Shown piece by piece: positions 25,579 through 34,978 of a DNA stretch of 64,000 bases; within the stretch, counting starts at the first letter, position 1; every line of letters starts with the position of its first letter. A program made the translations under genes and the position numbers. A model generated the notes under the pieces. That model was not told the origin of the DNA and made no database searches. It saw nothing but the letters and a program-made list of their open reading frames with translations. The DNA comes from an uncultured Spirochaetaceae bacterium. Lineage in GTDB: Bacteria > Spirochaetota > Spirochaetia > Sphaerochaetales > Sphaerochaetaceae. Where the stretch lies: contig CALXOH010000020.1 in NCBI GenBank assembly GCA_944389975.1, positions 1 through 64,000 of the forward strand, given 5' to 3'.

Positions 25579-26976
25579 TCAAACAAGATTGTGGAAAGCT
25601 TCGCATGGAATGCGGAGGACATCGGTACAAACCTTCTCCCCCTCCATCCTCAGCTTCCTCTCATCAACTCCGAGAAGCAAACCGTCCTTGTAGACTACCT
25701 TTCCATTTATCATCGTCATGTAGACAGGGCCCGTCACACCTACTCTGGCGATCAAATTCTTCGGATCATGCTCCGTTCCCGTAAGTTCCAAAGCCTCTCC
25801 ATCGATCATGAAAAGGTCTGCGCCCTTGTCTTTCTCCAAACTTCCAAGATCGGTGCGCCCAAGCGTCTTCGCTCCATTTACGGTTGCAATCTTCAGCATG
25901 TCGTACGATGACGGAGCACCCGAACGTTCCTTACTGAAATAGCACTGGAGAACGTATGAAAGGCGTAACGCATCCAAGAGGTTCGAGCTATCGTTGGTTG
26001 CAGAGCCGTCGACACCGAGGCTTACGTTGACATTCCTTTCCAACAGTTTCTTGATCGGAAGGATCGGAAAACCTCCGAGAACTGCAGGGGCCGGACAGTG
26101 CGATACCCCGGTACCCGCTTTAGCCATCCTTTCAAACTCAGGAACGCTCAATTCCCAGCAGTGCGCATACCATACGTCAGGGCCTTGAAATCCGATCTCC
26201 TCACACCAATCGAGTGTTCTCTTGCCGTAACGTGCAAGCATCACATCGTTCTCCCCCTCTCCGAGGTGGGTGTGCATGAAAACCTTCTTGTCCCTGGCAA
26301 GCTTTACAGACTCGACGAACGTCTCCTTGTACGAATTCATCGGTTGGCATGGGGAGATGACGATTTGGGACATCGAATACGGAGACGGATCGTGATATGT
26401 ATCGATAAGCCTCTCGCAATCTGAAAGGAACTCATCAGTAGTCTCCCTCATCGCTTCGGGGATTGTACTTCCCTCTTCCCTCGGGAGGGTGTTGGCACCA
26501 CGCCCCGCATGGTATCTTATTCCGAGCATACGGGCCGCTTCCATCTGCCTGTCCACCGGGGATTTCCCGGTCTTGTCCGTATAGCAATACTGATGGTCGA
26601 ATGCAGTGGTGCACCCATGCTTGATCAGATCGGCAAACGCAGTAAGGGACGAATAATAGATCACATCGGAATCCACGCGCTGGAATATCCTGTAGATCTT
26701 GTCGAGCCACTCGGGTACCGTCATGTTCGGATAATCGATCGTCTTGAGGTTTCGAACGAATGTCTGGAAGAAATGGTGATGCGTATTCACAAGCCCCGGG
26801 TAAACGAACTTTCCACGGGCATCGATGACCTCATCCACTCCCTCTGTCGGAATTCCCTGTCCTATCTTCTCGATACGTTTTCCATCGATCAGGATGTCAG
26901 CATCGAAAAACACGTTGTCAGAGCCGTCGCACGTCACTATGGCCTTGGCGCCTTGGATCAAGATCTTCTTATCCAT
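25579..26976 (-). CDS. Amidohydrolase, 8-oxoguanine/guanine deaminase-like (TRZ/ATZ family)
   Basis: This 465-residue cytosolic zinc hydrolase has metal-site motifs 'GLVNTHHHFFQT' (HxH), 'MHTHLGEGENDV', 'WYAHCWEL' and 'SLGVDGSATNDSSN', in the order seen in chlorohydrolase-like deaminases. The loop pattern and the 'AGRGANTLP'-type segment resemble annotated 8-oxoguanine deaminases. GGGGAGG precedes the ATG. As the first gene of the BMP importer operon it would deaminate the incoming purine, releasing ammonia and a (hydroxy)xanthine-type product. Substrate choice among guanine, 8-oxoguanine and related bases is inference. Confidence 0.82.
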   Translation of the reverse strand: MDKKILIQGAKAIVTCDGSDNVFFDADILIDGKRIEKIGQGIPTEGVDEVIDARGKFVYPGLVNTHHHFFQTFVRNLKTIDYPNMTVPEWLDKIYRIFQRVDSDVIYYSSLTAFADLIKHGCTTAFDHQYCYTDKTGKSPVDRQMEAARMLGIRYHAGRGANTLPREEGSTIPEAMRETTDEFLSDCERLIDTYHDPSPYSMSQIVISPCQPMNSYKETFVESVKLARDKKVFMHTHLGEGENDVMLARYGKRTLDWCEEIGFQGPDVWYAHCWELSVPEFERMAKAGTGVSHCPAPAVLGGFPILPIKKLLERNVNVSLGVDGSATNDSSNLLDALRLSYVLQCYFSKERSGAPSSYDMLKIATVNGAKTLGRTDLGSLEKDKGADLFMIDGEALELTGTEHDPKNLIARVGVTGPVYMTMINGKVVYKDGLLLGVDERKLRMEGEKVCTDVLRIPCEAFHNLV

Positions 26977-27046
26977 GAAGCCCTCCCCGGTACGATGAGA
27001 TGATTAAACTATATTCGAAAATTGCTAAAACGCATAGTTCCTTGCC

Positions 27047-30000
27047 TCAAGAATCAGTTTTGACCCTCAAAGTACTGCCTCCAAGTCTGCTTTTCTCGAC
27101 TATTATCTGCTTTCCTATGTTCTCCTTGAGTTCTGCCACATGAGAAATTACACCGACCAGGCGCCCCTTCTCCGCAAGGTGAGAAAGTGTCGATACCGCC
27201 GAACGGAGAGAGTCCTCATCAAGCGTTCCAAAACCTTCGTCGACGAACATCGTCTCAATCTTCACCGCACCTGCACTCGCCTGTATCTCCTCGGAAAGCC
27301 CCAAGGCAAGGGCGAGGGATGCTTTGAACGTCTCACCCCCGGAAAGAGTCGACACGGGTCGCGTCTTGCATGTGAAATGATCCATCACATCGATATCAAG
27401 TCCCATCTTCCTACTCATATTGCGCACTCTTCCGCTACGTTCCATCTCATACTGGCCGTCGGTCATCGACAGCAACTTTCCGTTTGCACGCCTCAAGATC
27501 CGGTCAAGGTATCTTGTCTGGACATATGTCTCCAGAGAGATCTTGTTTCCCCCGCTGAGCGTGCCGTTTGCGATATCCGAAAGCTCTTGGAGCATTGCCC
27601 ACTTTTCCCTCAATGCACTCTCTTTTCCTTCGTTCTCCTGATATCTTTCAAGTGCATCTTTTATATTGCCGAGAGCCCTGATGCACTCTGAGTGCCTCGC
27701 ATCAAGTTCCTTTTCGCGCTCCTCAAGCGCTTTCTCCTCTTTTCTAAGCTTCCCGATATCGTACTCGGGAATTGCATCCATGTGCACTTTGATCTCCTTG
27801 ATGCTTCCCTCAAGTGCCGCTTTCTCCTTCTCCATTCTATTTAAACTCGAAGAGAGGGAATCGATCGTACTCTCCAAACGTTTATTCTCCTCTTCAAGTT
27901 CTGAACGTCTTCTTTCAGCATCCTCCCGGGTTTCGAAAGGAAGTTCCTTCAAAAGCTTCCCCATCTCCTCTTCCTTCATCCCGATTTCTTTTGAAAGTAT
28001 GCCGACCGAAGTATCCGATGCATGCTTTCTTTCCTTGAGTTCCTCTATGCTTTTCTGAAGTTCTCCGATCTTCCTTTGAAGTTCTCCTGCCCTCGCCTTT
28101 CCTTTCTTCAAAGCTGCAATCAAAGCATCTGATGAGTTTTTCTCATTCCCCAGCTTTTCGTATGCCTCTTGGAAAGCCTCAAGCTCTATTTCCAAATCCG
28201 AAGCTTTTGCGCTTGTCTCTTTTTCAAGTTTTCCATAAATAGTCTCCAAGTGCAGGATCGTAGCTTTCTGAGAACTTTCCGCAATTTCCAACTCAGATTT
28301 CTCTTTCAAGAGTAGTGAAAGCTTCTTCTCAAGTTCTTCTTCCCTCTTCAAAAGGTCATCGCGCTCAGTCGCATCCGCCTTCGCTTTTTCCAGCCGCACC
28401 CCGAGAATACCGATCACTTCATCAATACCCTTGCCCTGGAATTCCCCGGGAAGTACGCTTTTATACTTTGATTCATCCGTTCTGAGCATTTCAATCGATG
28501 CAGAGATGCGCTCTTTTCGCTTCATTTTGGATTGAAGTTCATCGGAAGCTTTCCTCTCTTCCCCGGCAGCCTTCTCAAGATCCTCCCTTGTGTACTCCTT
28601 CCCACTTGATGAAGCAGGGGAAGGGTGATGCAAAGAACCGCATACAGGGCACGGCTTACCTTCCTCAAGCTCCTTTGCAAGCGAATAGGCGCCGCTGAGG
28701 TAGTATGATGTGATGATTTCTGAATGTGCATTCCTTTTCTCATTCAAGAGCCTGAGTGCACGTTCGATCTCACTTTGTGCCAGCTTTTCTTCCTTTTGTT
28801 TTTCTTCAAGCGAAGAGAGCACTTTCTCCAATTCAAGTGCGTTTCCAAGGTGGGTTTCAAGTGACAGGACTTCAAGGTGTGCATTTTCAAGGGCCTCAGC
28901 TCTCTTCATGGCATCTTCCCTCTCCTCTTCCCCTTTTCTCCTCTCTTTCTCCTTCTCTTCGATGGATTTTACGATCAACGATAATTTTGCATTTGCCTTC
29001 TCGATACTCTTTCCCACCTCTTCGTACTCTCCGATCGACTTTCCAAGTCCATCGAATGCGGAAAGACGCTCCTTGAGCTTGTAATTGCACTCGTTTGCAC
29101 TATCAAGTTCCTCATCGATTCGGGAAAGATCCCCGTACTCTTTTTCAGCACTCTCAAGTTCAAGGGTCTCGTCATTGATTACTTCAAGAGCTGTATCGGC
29201 TTCCTTTCTCTTTTCATCAAGCGTTCTTCTCTTCTCGTCGATTGCCGCAAGGATGTTCTCAACTTCATCGTACTTTGCACGGGCCTTTCCAAGTTCCGAA
29301 AGCTCAAGAAGAAGCATGTTCTTCCGTTTTTGCATGAGAGGAATGCTTGATGCTTCAGCTTCCGCTTTACGAAGCTTTTCCAAAGTTTCCTCGTACTCAG
29401 CGTTCTTCACGGCAAGGTTTACCCTCAAGTTCTCCCTTTCTTGCCATTTGGTTATGAATGATGCGTTCTCCGCTTTCTTTCCCCTGCATGCGTTCAACTC
29501 ATCAAGAGTGAGTTCGTATGCCTTTTCGCTCTCGCTTTTGATTGCTTCCAGAAGCTCTTTCGTCTCCGGTAGGAGGATATCTGAATTCTTCAGACGCTCA
29601 AGGGGTTCGTACAACGCCGAATCCTCATCTACGCTGACGCTTCTTACGATCGTATGCTGGGCAACACCGATCGCACTATATTCCTCCTTTGCATCCTTTG
29701 CCTTTGAAGAAAGAAGGTCCTGCAACATACCATAGCGCTCTGTATTGAAGATCTTTTTGAATAACTCCCGCTTCTCATCGGTTTTCGAAACAAGGAAATT
29801 GCTGAACTTCCCTTGGGCCAGCATCACGATTTGCGCAAACTGACCTCCCGTCATGCCGACGATCTCTACGACCTTCCTATTCACCTGTTCGCTTTTTGTG
29901 TATACGTTCCCGTCGGGCATCAGAAGCTCTACAGCCGATGATTCAACGATATAACCATCCCCACGCTTCTTCGGCCGCTTTTGGGAAGGGATGCGCTTTA

Positions 30001-30277
30001 TCGTATACACCTTTCCCTTCTCGGAGAAGACAAGTTCGACCGATGTCTTGACATCATCAGATGCCCACTGACACCTCATCGCTTGGGCATCGCGCATCTC
30101 CTCCGCGGTCGTCACCCCGAAAAGAGCATACGAAAGGGCATCGAAAAGCGTCGTCTTGCCCGCTCCGGTTGCCCCGGAAACAAGGTAAAGCCCTTCGTCT
30201 CCGAAAAGAGAGAAATCTATTACAATCTTTCCTTTGAATGGACCGAATGCAACAATCGTAAGTTTCAACGGCCTCAT
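27047..30277 (-). CDS. sbcC: Exonuclease subunit SbcC
   Basis: This 1076-residue SMC-like ATPase of the SbcCD nuclease opens hairpins and processes DNA ends. The N-terminal P-loop is 'GATGAGKTTLFDALSYALFG'. Long coiled coils flank the zinc hook 'CPVCGS' at about residue 545, and the C-terminal ATPase half has 'TLSGGETFKASLALALGLSE' and Walker B 'MFVDEGFGTLDEDSL'. Its ATG overlaps the sbcD stop by four bases. The following deaminase operon on the same strand has its own start region in a 70-base gap. Confidence 0.96.
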   Translation of the reverse strand: MRPLKLTIVAFGPFKGKIVIDFSLFGDEGLYLVSGATGAGKTTLFDALSYALFGVTTAEEMRDAQAMRCQWASDDVKTSVELVFSEKGKVYTIKRIPSQKRPKKRGDGYIVESSAVELLMPDGNVYTKSEQVNRKVVEIVGMTGGQFAQIVMLAQGKFSNFLVSKTDEKRELFKKIFNTERYGMLQDLLSSKAKDAKEEYSAIGVAQHTIVRSVSVDEDSALYEPLERLKNSDILLPETKELLEAIKSESEKAYELTLDELNACRGKKAENASFITKWQERENLRVNLAVKNAEYEETLEKLRKAEAEASSIPLMQKRKNMLLLELSELGKARAKYDEVENILAAIDEKRRTLDEKRKEADTALEVINDETLELESAEKEYGDLSRIDEELDSANECNYKLKERLSAFDGLGKSIGEYEEVGKSIEKANAKLSLIVKSIEEKEKERRKGEEEREDAMKRAEALENAHLEVLSLETHLGNALELEKVLSSLEEKQKEEKLAQSEIERALRLLNEKRNAHSEIITSYYLSGAYSLAKELEEGKPCPVCGSLHHPSPASSSGKEYTREDLEKAAGEERKASDELQSKMKRKERISASIEMLRTDESKYKSVLPGEFQGKGIDEVIGILGVRLEKAKADATERDDLLKREEELEKKLSLLLKEKSELEIAESSQKATILHLETIYGKLEKETSAKASDLEIELEAFQEAYEKLGNEKNSSDALIAALKKGKARAGELQRKIGELQKSIEELKERKHASDTSVGILSKEIGMKEEEMGKLLKELPFETREDAERRRSELEEENKRLESTIDSLSSSLNRMEKEKAALEGSIKEIKVHMDAIPEYDIGKLRKEEKALEEREKELDARHSECIRALGNIKDALERYQENEGKESALREKWAMLQELSDIANGTLSGGNKISLETYVQTRYLDRILRRANGKLLSMTDGQYEMERSGRVRNMSRKMGLDIDVMDHFTCKTRPVSTLSGGETFKASLALALGLSEEIQASAGAVKIETMFVDEGFGTLDEDSLRSAVSTLSHLAEKGRLVGVISHVAELKENIGKQIIVEKSRLGGSTLRVKTDS

Positions 30278-31392
30278 ACATCTCCTCCCCAGATTTCCTT
30301 GATCGCATCTTCAAGTACATCCAACTGGCTTTTTCCAATCTTCTTTCTCGCAATCATCTCAAAGAGTTCCCCGAAATACTCTCCCGGCGTCCTTTCATTC
30401 TCATCGTCTCCGACAAATACGATGTCGGATGTAGTTCTGGTACGGGCATTGTCGTACACCATCGATAACAGGCGCGGGAACTTGCCCATGAGAGAAGGAA
30501 GGGCATCGGGGACATCCGTTTCATCTGTGAGGACGACAGCCACGTAGTCATCCGAACTTCCACCCGAAACGATCGATGAAAAACTTCCCCTCAGCACGAC
30601 TACATCATGGATGCTTTCGAGCTTTATCTCCTCCATCTCCAGTTCGCCGTCATCTAAGATCTTACCGTAAAGTGCAAATTTCTCTTTCGCATCATCGATC
30701 GAGTATTTGAGCATCGACCCCGGGTACCTGATGTTTGCACATCCAACCGGCTGACACCTATGGATATGCCCCAAAGCCACGTAATCGAAATCTGAAAAGA
30801 GCGATGAGGGGACGGGGGACTCCCCTCCGATGATCGAATCTTCACTACCTGACGATAAGGCACCAAGCACAGCCTGGTGTGCAACAAGCACGTTGATTTT
30901 GTCTTTGTCCAGTGGCGCTGAATCCAAGACAACCCTCAGCGCATCTGATGTGGATTCGATCGGGCTATCCGGGAAATAGCGTCTGACATCGCATGTGCAG
31001 ATATATGGAAGCAAGTAGATGTCTACGTTCCCGATCGAACGCTTTTCCAGTTTTCCCGAGAACTTCCCGACTATGTGAAGCCCTGATCCATCTACGATGT
31101 TGCTCAGAAACGAAAGTTTTTCCCCCGGATCGTGATTGCCTCCGATCACGAACACTTCGCTCCCCGTTGCCTGCAGCTTGACCAAGAAGTCATTCAAGAG
31201 CGCTATCGCATCCTCGGAAGGATTTGTCCTGTCGTATACATCCCCTGCGATGAGAACGGCATCGGGCTTACGCTTTCGTACGATATCCACGATCTTTTCT
31301 AGGACATACTTCTGGTCCTCATGCAAGTCGTATCCATTTAGTTTCTTTCCAATGTGGAGATCGGATATGTGAATGAAACTGAAAGTATCCAT
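30274..31392 (-). CDS. sbcD: Exonuclease subunit SbcD
   Basis: This 372-residue Mre11-like nuclease subunit has the metallophosphoesterase motifs in order: 'HISDLHIGKKL', 'IAGDVYDRTNP', 'VIGGNHDPGEKLSF', 'VAHQAV' and 'ALGHIHRCQ'. I start at 31392 (MDTFSFIHISDLH), the usual N-terminus of the family; the upstream ATG at 31410 adds six residues and also lacks a good Shine-Dalgarno. TTGTTC-18-TATTTT ends six bases before the chosen ATG, predicting a leaderless message. sbcC follows with a four-base overlap. Confidence 0.95.
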   Translation of the reverse strand: MDTFSFIHISDLHIGKKLNGYDLHEDQKYVLEKIVDIVRKRKPDAVLIAGDVYDRTNPSEDAIALLNDFLVKLQATGSEVFVIGGNHDPGEKLSFLSNIVDGSGLHIVGKFSGKLEKRSIGNVDIYLLPYICTCDVRRYFPDSPIESTSDALRVVLDSAPLDKDKINVLVAHQAVLGALSSGSEDSIIGGESPVPSSLFSDFDYVALGHIHRCQPVGCANIRYPGSMLKYSIDDAKEKFALYGKILDDGELEMEEIKLESIHDVVVLRGSFSSIVSGGSSDDYVAVVLTDETDVPDALPSLMGKFPRLLSMVYDNARTRTTSDIVFVGDDENERTPGEYFGELFEMIARKKIGKSQLDVLEDAIKEIWGGDV

Positions 31393-31445
31393 ATCAATAA
31401 AATAGGACATCTTTCAGGATATGAACAAAAAACATGCAATCCAAT

Positions 31446-32777
31446 TCAGAACAACCGGCATCCCCCTATTGCATACAGCGGGCATATCTTCACCTTGTCA
31501 ATCTCTGAGAAGTTCTCAAAAGATGTCCGGATGCCATAATTTGAAGTTCCTTTCTCCAAAAACGACCACAAGCTCTTCATTCCCCCTTGCGTTCTTGCTT
31601 TCACTTCGATTGGAATGATAGATGAACCTTTTTGGATCACGTAATCCACTTCAGCCGTACCCCGATTACTTCCGTCTATATCCCTTGTCCAGAAAAACAA
31701 TTCAGGCTTCACCCGGGCATCGAATGATTTGATCAACTCCAACCCTGCCGATAGTTCGCAGACATTCCCGATATTGAGTTTTCTGAAATCCGTTTCAATC
31801 GTGAATTCCGATACGTCAAGAGCTGATGCATTGAGATACACCCCTGTATCGACGAACAATGGTTTCATACGTTTCAAGTTTATTGAAGCAGATATAGGTA
31901 ATGTTGAGCATGAAGATGCATATACCGGGTATATCAACCCGGCATTAACAAATATTTCCAAACCCTTCGTTATCGTCTTTGAATCGAGACCGGGAATCGA
32001 GTTCTTGTTGAAAGAGATCTGTTCCCCTACCCTGGAAAGAATGAAACGGAGGATTATGCGTAATGTTTCCGCATCCACTCCGGTTTTCCCGTATTTTCCG
32101 AAATCATCGAACAAGGTATCAATGATATCCTGTTGCACCATGCGAGCCTGCAACATGCTTTTTGTCTCAGCAAAGCGGCTGACGGCCTCGGGCATTCCTC
32201 CGACGACCAAAAAAACCTTGTAAAGATACAAAAGCCTGTCATGGGCCGTATTTGACAATGGAGATGAGAAAGATGCATCTTCCAAGGTTTTCAGCAGAAT
32301 GTGCTCATCCAACGCTGTCAAAAATTCCCTGAACGACAACGGCTTCATATATAGGCTGGAAATTCTTCCGACTCCAAATGATGCAATATGCTTCAAAGCA
32401 AATTCCAACAGGGACCCGGCTCCTATGACATGAAGCCCCGGCCGCTCCTCGTAAAAATACCTTAATGCAGTTATTGCTTCTGGTGATGCCTGCAATTCAT
32501 CAAGGAACAAGAGCGTTTCGCCGTCAATTATTGGAACTCCGACAAGTTCCTCAAGTTCTGCGATTATACGTCCGATGTCAATATTCCCCGAAAAGATCCG
32601 GGCAGCAGAAGGTTGTTTCTCAAAATTTATCTCAGCAAAATACCGGAACGTAGATCCAAGCATCCTTACGGAAGAAGTCTTGCCGCACTGCCGAACCCCC
32701 CTTACAAGAATTGGTTTCCTATACTTTTCTTCCTTCCATTTCTCTAGATCTTTATCAATATTTCTTTTCACATACAT
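31446..32777 (-). CDS. AAA ATPase with DUF4143 domain
   Basis: The 443 residues carry P-loop 'ILVRGVRQCGKTSSVR' and a Walker B-like 'LLFLDELQASPEAI' in an N-terminal AAA_14 domain, then a C-terminal DUF4143 with 'EVDYVIQKGSSIIPIEVKAR', the D...ExK pattern of a PD-(D/E)XK-like fold. Function is unknown for this widespread and patchily distributed family. I start at 32777, eight bases from AAGGA; the longer frame adds twelve residues. An AT-rich gap upstream contains an aldo/keto reductase relic. Confidence 0.88.
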   Translation of the reverse strand: MYVKRNIDKDLEKWKEEKYRKPILVRGVRQCGKTSSVRMLGSTFRYFAEINFEKQPSAARIFSGNIDIGRIIAELEELVGVPIIDGETLLFLDELQASPEAITALRYFYEERPGLHVIGAGSLLEFALKHIASFGVGRISSLYMKPLSFREFLTALDEHILLKTLEDASFSSPLSNTAHDRLLYLYKVFLVVGGMPEAVSRFAETKSMLQARMVQQDIIDTLFDDFGKYGKTGVDAETLRIILRFILSRVGEQISFNKNSIPGLDSKTITKGLEIFVNAGLIYPVYASSCSTLPISASINLKRMKPLFVDTGVYLNASALDVSEFTIETDFRKLNIGNVCELSAGLELIKSFDARVKPELFFWTRDIDGSNRGTAEVDYVIQKGSSIIPIEVKARTQGGMKSLWSFLEKGTSNYGIRTSFENFSEIDKVKICPLYAIGGCRLF

Positions 32778-32936
32778 GACATCGTTCCTTCTTATCATTT
32801 GATTGTGAACCAATAATAGATCAAGATCATATATATTGCTAACTAATAATTACCTTAAAATTAGTAATTTGTAAATAAATAATTGATAAGAAACCAGTAA
32901 ATTGCAAAGAAATAATCGACTTGAATAAAAGTTACA

Positions 32937-33029
32937 ATGCACTTGAATGCGGATATGCTCATAGACACGGCAAACGCATATGTAAACGAAAAAGTAGAGG
33001 GAAGAGGCAGTAGAAATCCGGAATCATGA
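32937..33029 (+). pseudogene. Aldo/keto reductase fragment
   Basis: A 30-codon forward frame contains 'MLIDTANAYVNEKVEGRG', close to the first signature of aldo/keto reductases, in which aspartate and tyrosine of 'iDTA..Y.NE..vG.g' are catalytic. The rest of the roughly 280-residue enzyme is missing on both sides. It lies in AT-rich intergenic DNA and has no ribosome-binding site of note. I read it as a relic left by deletion; a chance match is possible but the motif fits over about 18 residues. Confidence 0.55.
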
Positions 33030-33063
33030 GAGCGGATATTTTCCTCGTACCCAAGCGTTGACC

Positions 33064-34395
33064 CTACTTCTGCTTTGCAACGTAATATATGATTCCGAAC
33101 GCATCTGCAATAACCCATCCGATCGGAATAGACCACCAGATGCCGTCGACGCCGAGTGCGGGAATGGAAGAAAGGGCATATGCCAGAACCACGCGAAGGC
33201 CGAGTGAAATGATCGTCAGCACGACAGACATCCCGGGCCTTTCTATCGCCCTGTACAGGCCATAGAGCAGAAAAAGAATTCCGATGAGCGCGTAGAACGC
33301 ACCCTCTATGCGAAGATAGCGTACCCCCTCCTCGATCACAAGGGAGGCTGATGACGGATCATCGATGAAGAGCCCGACAAGCGGGGATGCAAAAATGCAT
33401 ACCACGAGGGAAAGCACGATTCCGAAAGCTGAAGAGACTATGAAAGCTGTCTTTATACCCTTTCTGATGCGTTCTTTTTCCTTGGCGCCATGGTTTTGTG
33501 CGATGAATATCGAAAACGCATTGCCGAAATCCTGCACGGGAAGGTATGCAAATGCATCGATCTTCACTCCAGCTGCAAAAGAGGCCATGACAACAGGACC
33601 GAAGCTGTTAACCCTGCCTTGTACTGCAAGAATACCCAAATTCATGATCGATTGCTGAAGGCACGTCAGGGAAGAAAAACTTGCAATCTCATGCATAGCA
33701 TCCCTTCTAAGGCGGACCGAGCGATCAAATCCCAACAAATCGGGGAATTTCCTCCTTGCATATATCGCAATGCCTATTCCGGAGAGGTACTGTGCGATTA
33801 TGGTAGCCCAAGCAGCTCCTGAAACGCCCCAATCAAGCCCTGCGACAAACCAGATGTCAAGAGTGATATTGAGAACTGCGGAGAATGCCAGGAAAAGCAT
33901 CGGGACCAAGGAATTCCCCAGTGCACGCAAAAGGGATGCAAAGAAGTTGTATAGGAATGTAGCAACGAGCCCCAGAAAGATAACCAAAAGGTATTCCCTC
34001 ATGAGAGAAACAAGTTCCACAGGTATCTGAAGCGCCCGGATTATCCAATCAATCGATATAAATACAAGCACATTGAGAATTGCAGTCACCACGCCGAGGA
34101 TGACGAAAGATGCGATTATGCTCTCCTTCAACCCCATCTCGTCCTTCTTCCCGAAATACATCGAGAAGACAGTGCCGCTTCCCATCGCAAGCCCGAGGAT
34201 TATCGAAGTAAGGAACGTCATCAAGGAGAATGCAGATCCCACTGCCGCAAGTGCATTGGTACCGAGGAAACGACCTACTATCAGAGTGTCTGCGATATTG
34301 TAGCACTGCTGGAGAAGATCCCCGAGGATCATCGGAAAGGCAAAACGAAGCATAGTGCTCATCACAGGCCCTTTCGTAAGATCATTACCTCGCAT
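33064..34395 (-). CDS. MATE family efflux protein
   Basis: This 443-residue inner-membrane cation/drug antiporter has 12 predicted membrane segments in two MatE repeats. It has 'FAFPMILGDLLQQCYNIADTLIVGRFLG' near the N-terminus, 'WATIIAQYLSGIG' mid-protein and 'GVDGIWWSIPIGWVIAD' at the end. Two in-frame ATGs, 34401 and 34395, are possible; AGGGG is eight bases from the second, which I prefer. The promoter carries a 16-base palindrome over its start site and is divergent from an Lrp-type gene, so repression by a dimeric regulator is likely. Confidence 0.92.
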   Translation of the reverse strand: MRGNDLTKGPVMSTMLRFAFPMILGDLLQQCYNIADTLIVGRFLGTNALAAVGSAFSLMTFLTSIILGLAMGSGTVFSMYFGKKDEMGLKESIIASFVILGVVTAILNVLVFISIDWIIRALQIPVELVSLMREYLLVIFLGLVATFLYNFFASLLRALGNSLVPMLFLAFSAVLNITLDIWFVAGLDWGVSGAAWATIIAQYLSGIGIAIYARRKFPDLLGFDRSVRLRRDAMHEIASFSSLTCLQQSIMNLGILAVQGRVNSFGPVVMASFAAGVKIDAFAYLPVQDFGNAFSIFIAQNHGAKEKERIRKGIKTAFIVSSAFGIVLSLVVCIFASPLVGLFIDDPSSASLVIEEGVRYLRIEGAFYALIGILFLLYGLYRAIERPGMSVVLTIISLGLRVVLAYALSSIPALGVDGIWWSIPIGWVIADAFGIIYYVAKQK

Positions 34396-34421
34396 GCTCA
34401 TATCCCCTATTCTTCCGAATC

Positions 34422-34499
34422 GTAAGTTATAACTTACTTTTCGTAAGTATTGTATGGTCTAAAGATTCTATTGTCAATTTTTCAAGAATACTTTGTAAT
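34422..34499. promoter_or_regulatory. Overlapping divergent MATE/Lrp promoters with palindromic operator
   Basis: Minus strand (MATE): TTGACA (34472-34477), 17-base spacer, TACAAT (34449-34454). Plus strand (Lrp): TTGTCA (34471-34476), 17-base spacer, TGTAAT (34494-34499). The two -35 boxes share five bases. Downstream of the MATE -10 lies a perfect 16-base palindrome GTAAGTTATAACTTAC (34422-34437) plus a third CGTAAGT half-site at 34442-34448, covering the predicted start site. This is a typical arrangement for an operator, with the Lrp-like protein as the obvious but unproven ligand. Confidence 0.75.
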
Positions 34500-34519
34500 T
34501 ATTAGTGAAGGATAATTGC

Positions 34520-34978
34520 ATGTTTCTCGACGGACTTGATGAAATCGACCAGAAGATAGTCACCATGCTGATACAAAATGCCCGTGCGTCGTATTCAGAG
34601 CTGGGGGAAAACGCTGGTATATCACGGGTGGCGGCCAGGTCAAGGGTGCAGGCGCTGGAGGAGAAAGGCATCATCGAAGAGTATACTACGGTGATCAACC
34701 CGCAGAAAATCAGTGGAGCTGTATCGTGCTACTTCGAAATCGAGACCGAACCGGATACGCTATCGTCAGTCATAGAAAGGTTGAACGAGAATGAGATCGT
34801 CACCCAGATTTACAGGGTAACAGGGAAAAGCAAGATACATGTGCATGCAGTTGCATCATCATCAGACGAGATGGAGAACCTGATGACATCCGTAATAGAC
34901 AAGCTCCCGGGGGTGATCTCGTGCTCTACAAACATCATCCTTTCAAGGATAAAAGACATCAAAGGACTCAGACTCTGA
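34520..34978 (+). CDS. Lrp/AsnC family transcriptional regulator
   Basis: This 152-residue regulator has an N-terminal helix-turn-helix of the AsnC type: 'LDEIDQKIVTMLIQNARASYSELGENAGISRVAARSRV', with 'EKGIIEEYTTVINP' leading into the RAM/ACT-like sensor domain. The ATG at 34520 follows GAAGGA by seven bases and is preferred over the GTG at 34505. The C-terminal domain usually binds an amino acid. Divergence from the MATE pump with overlapping promoters suggests it controls that gene and itself. Confidence 0.9.
   Translation: MFLDGLDEIDQKIVTMLIQNARASYSELGENAGISRVAARSRVQALEEKGIIEEYTTVINPQKISGAVSCYFEIETEPDTLSSVIERLNENEIVTQIYRVTGKSKIHVHAVASSSDEMENLMTSVIDKLPGVISCSTNIILSRIKDIKGLRL

Noticed and set aside
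31393-31410. Alternative sbcD start at 31410
   Set aside because: Adds six residues before the conserved N-terminus and its upstream sequence fits neither a good Shine-Dalgarno nor the -10 spacing seen at 31392.
34422-34448. CRISPR-like repeats (three CGTAAGT/ACTTAC copies)
   Set aside because: Units are 7 bases long and spaced as an operator; no repeat-spacer periodicity here or elsewhere in the window.
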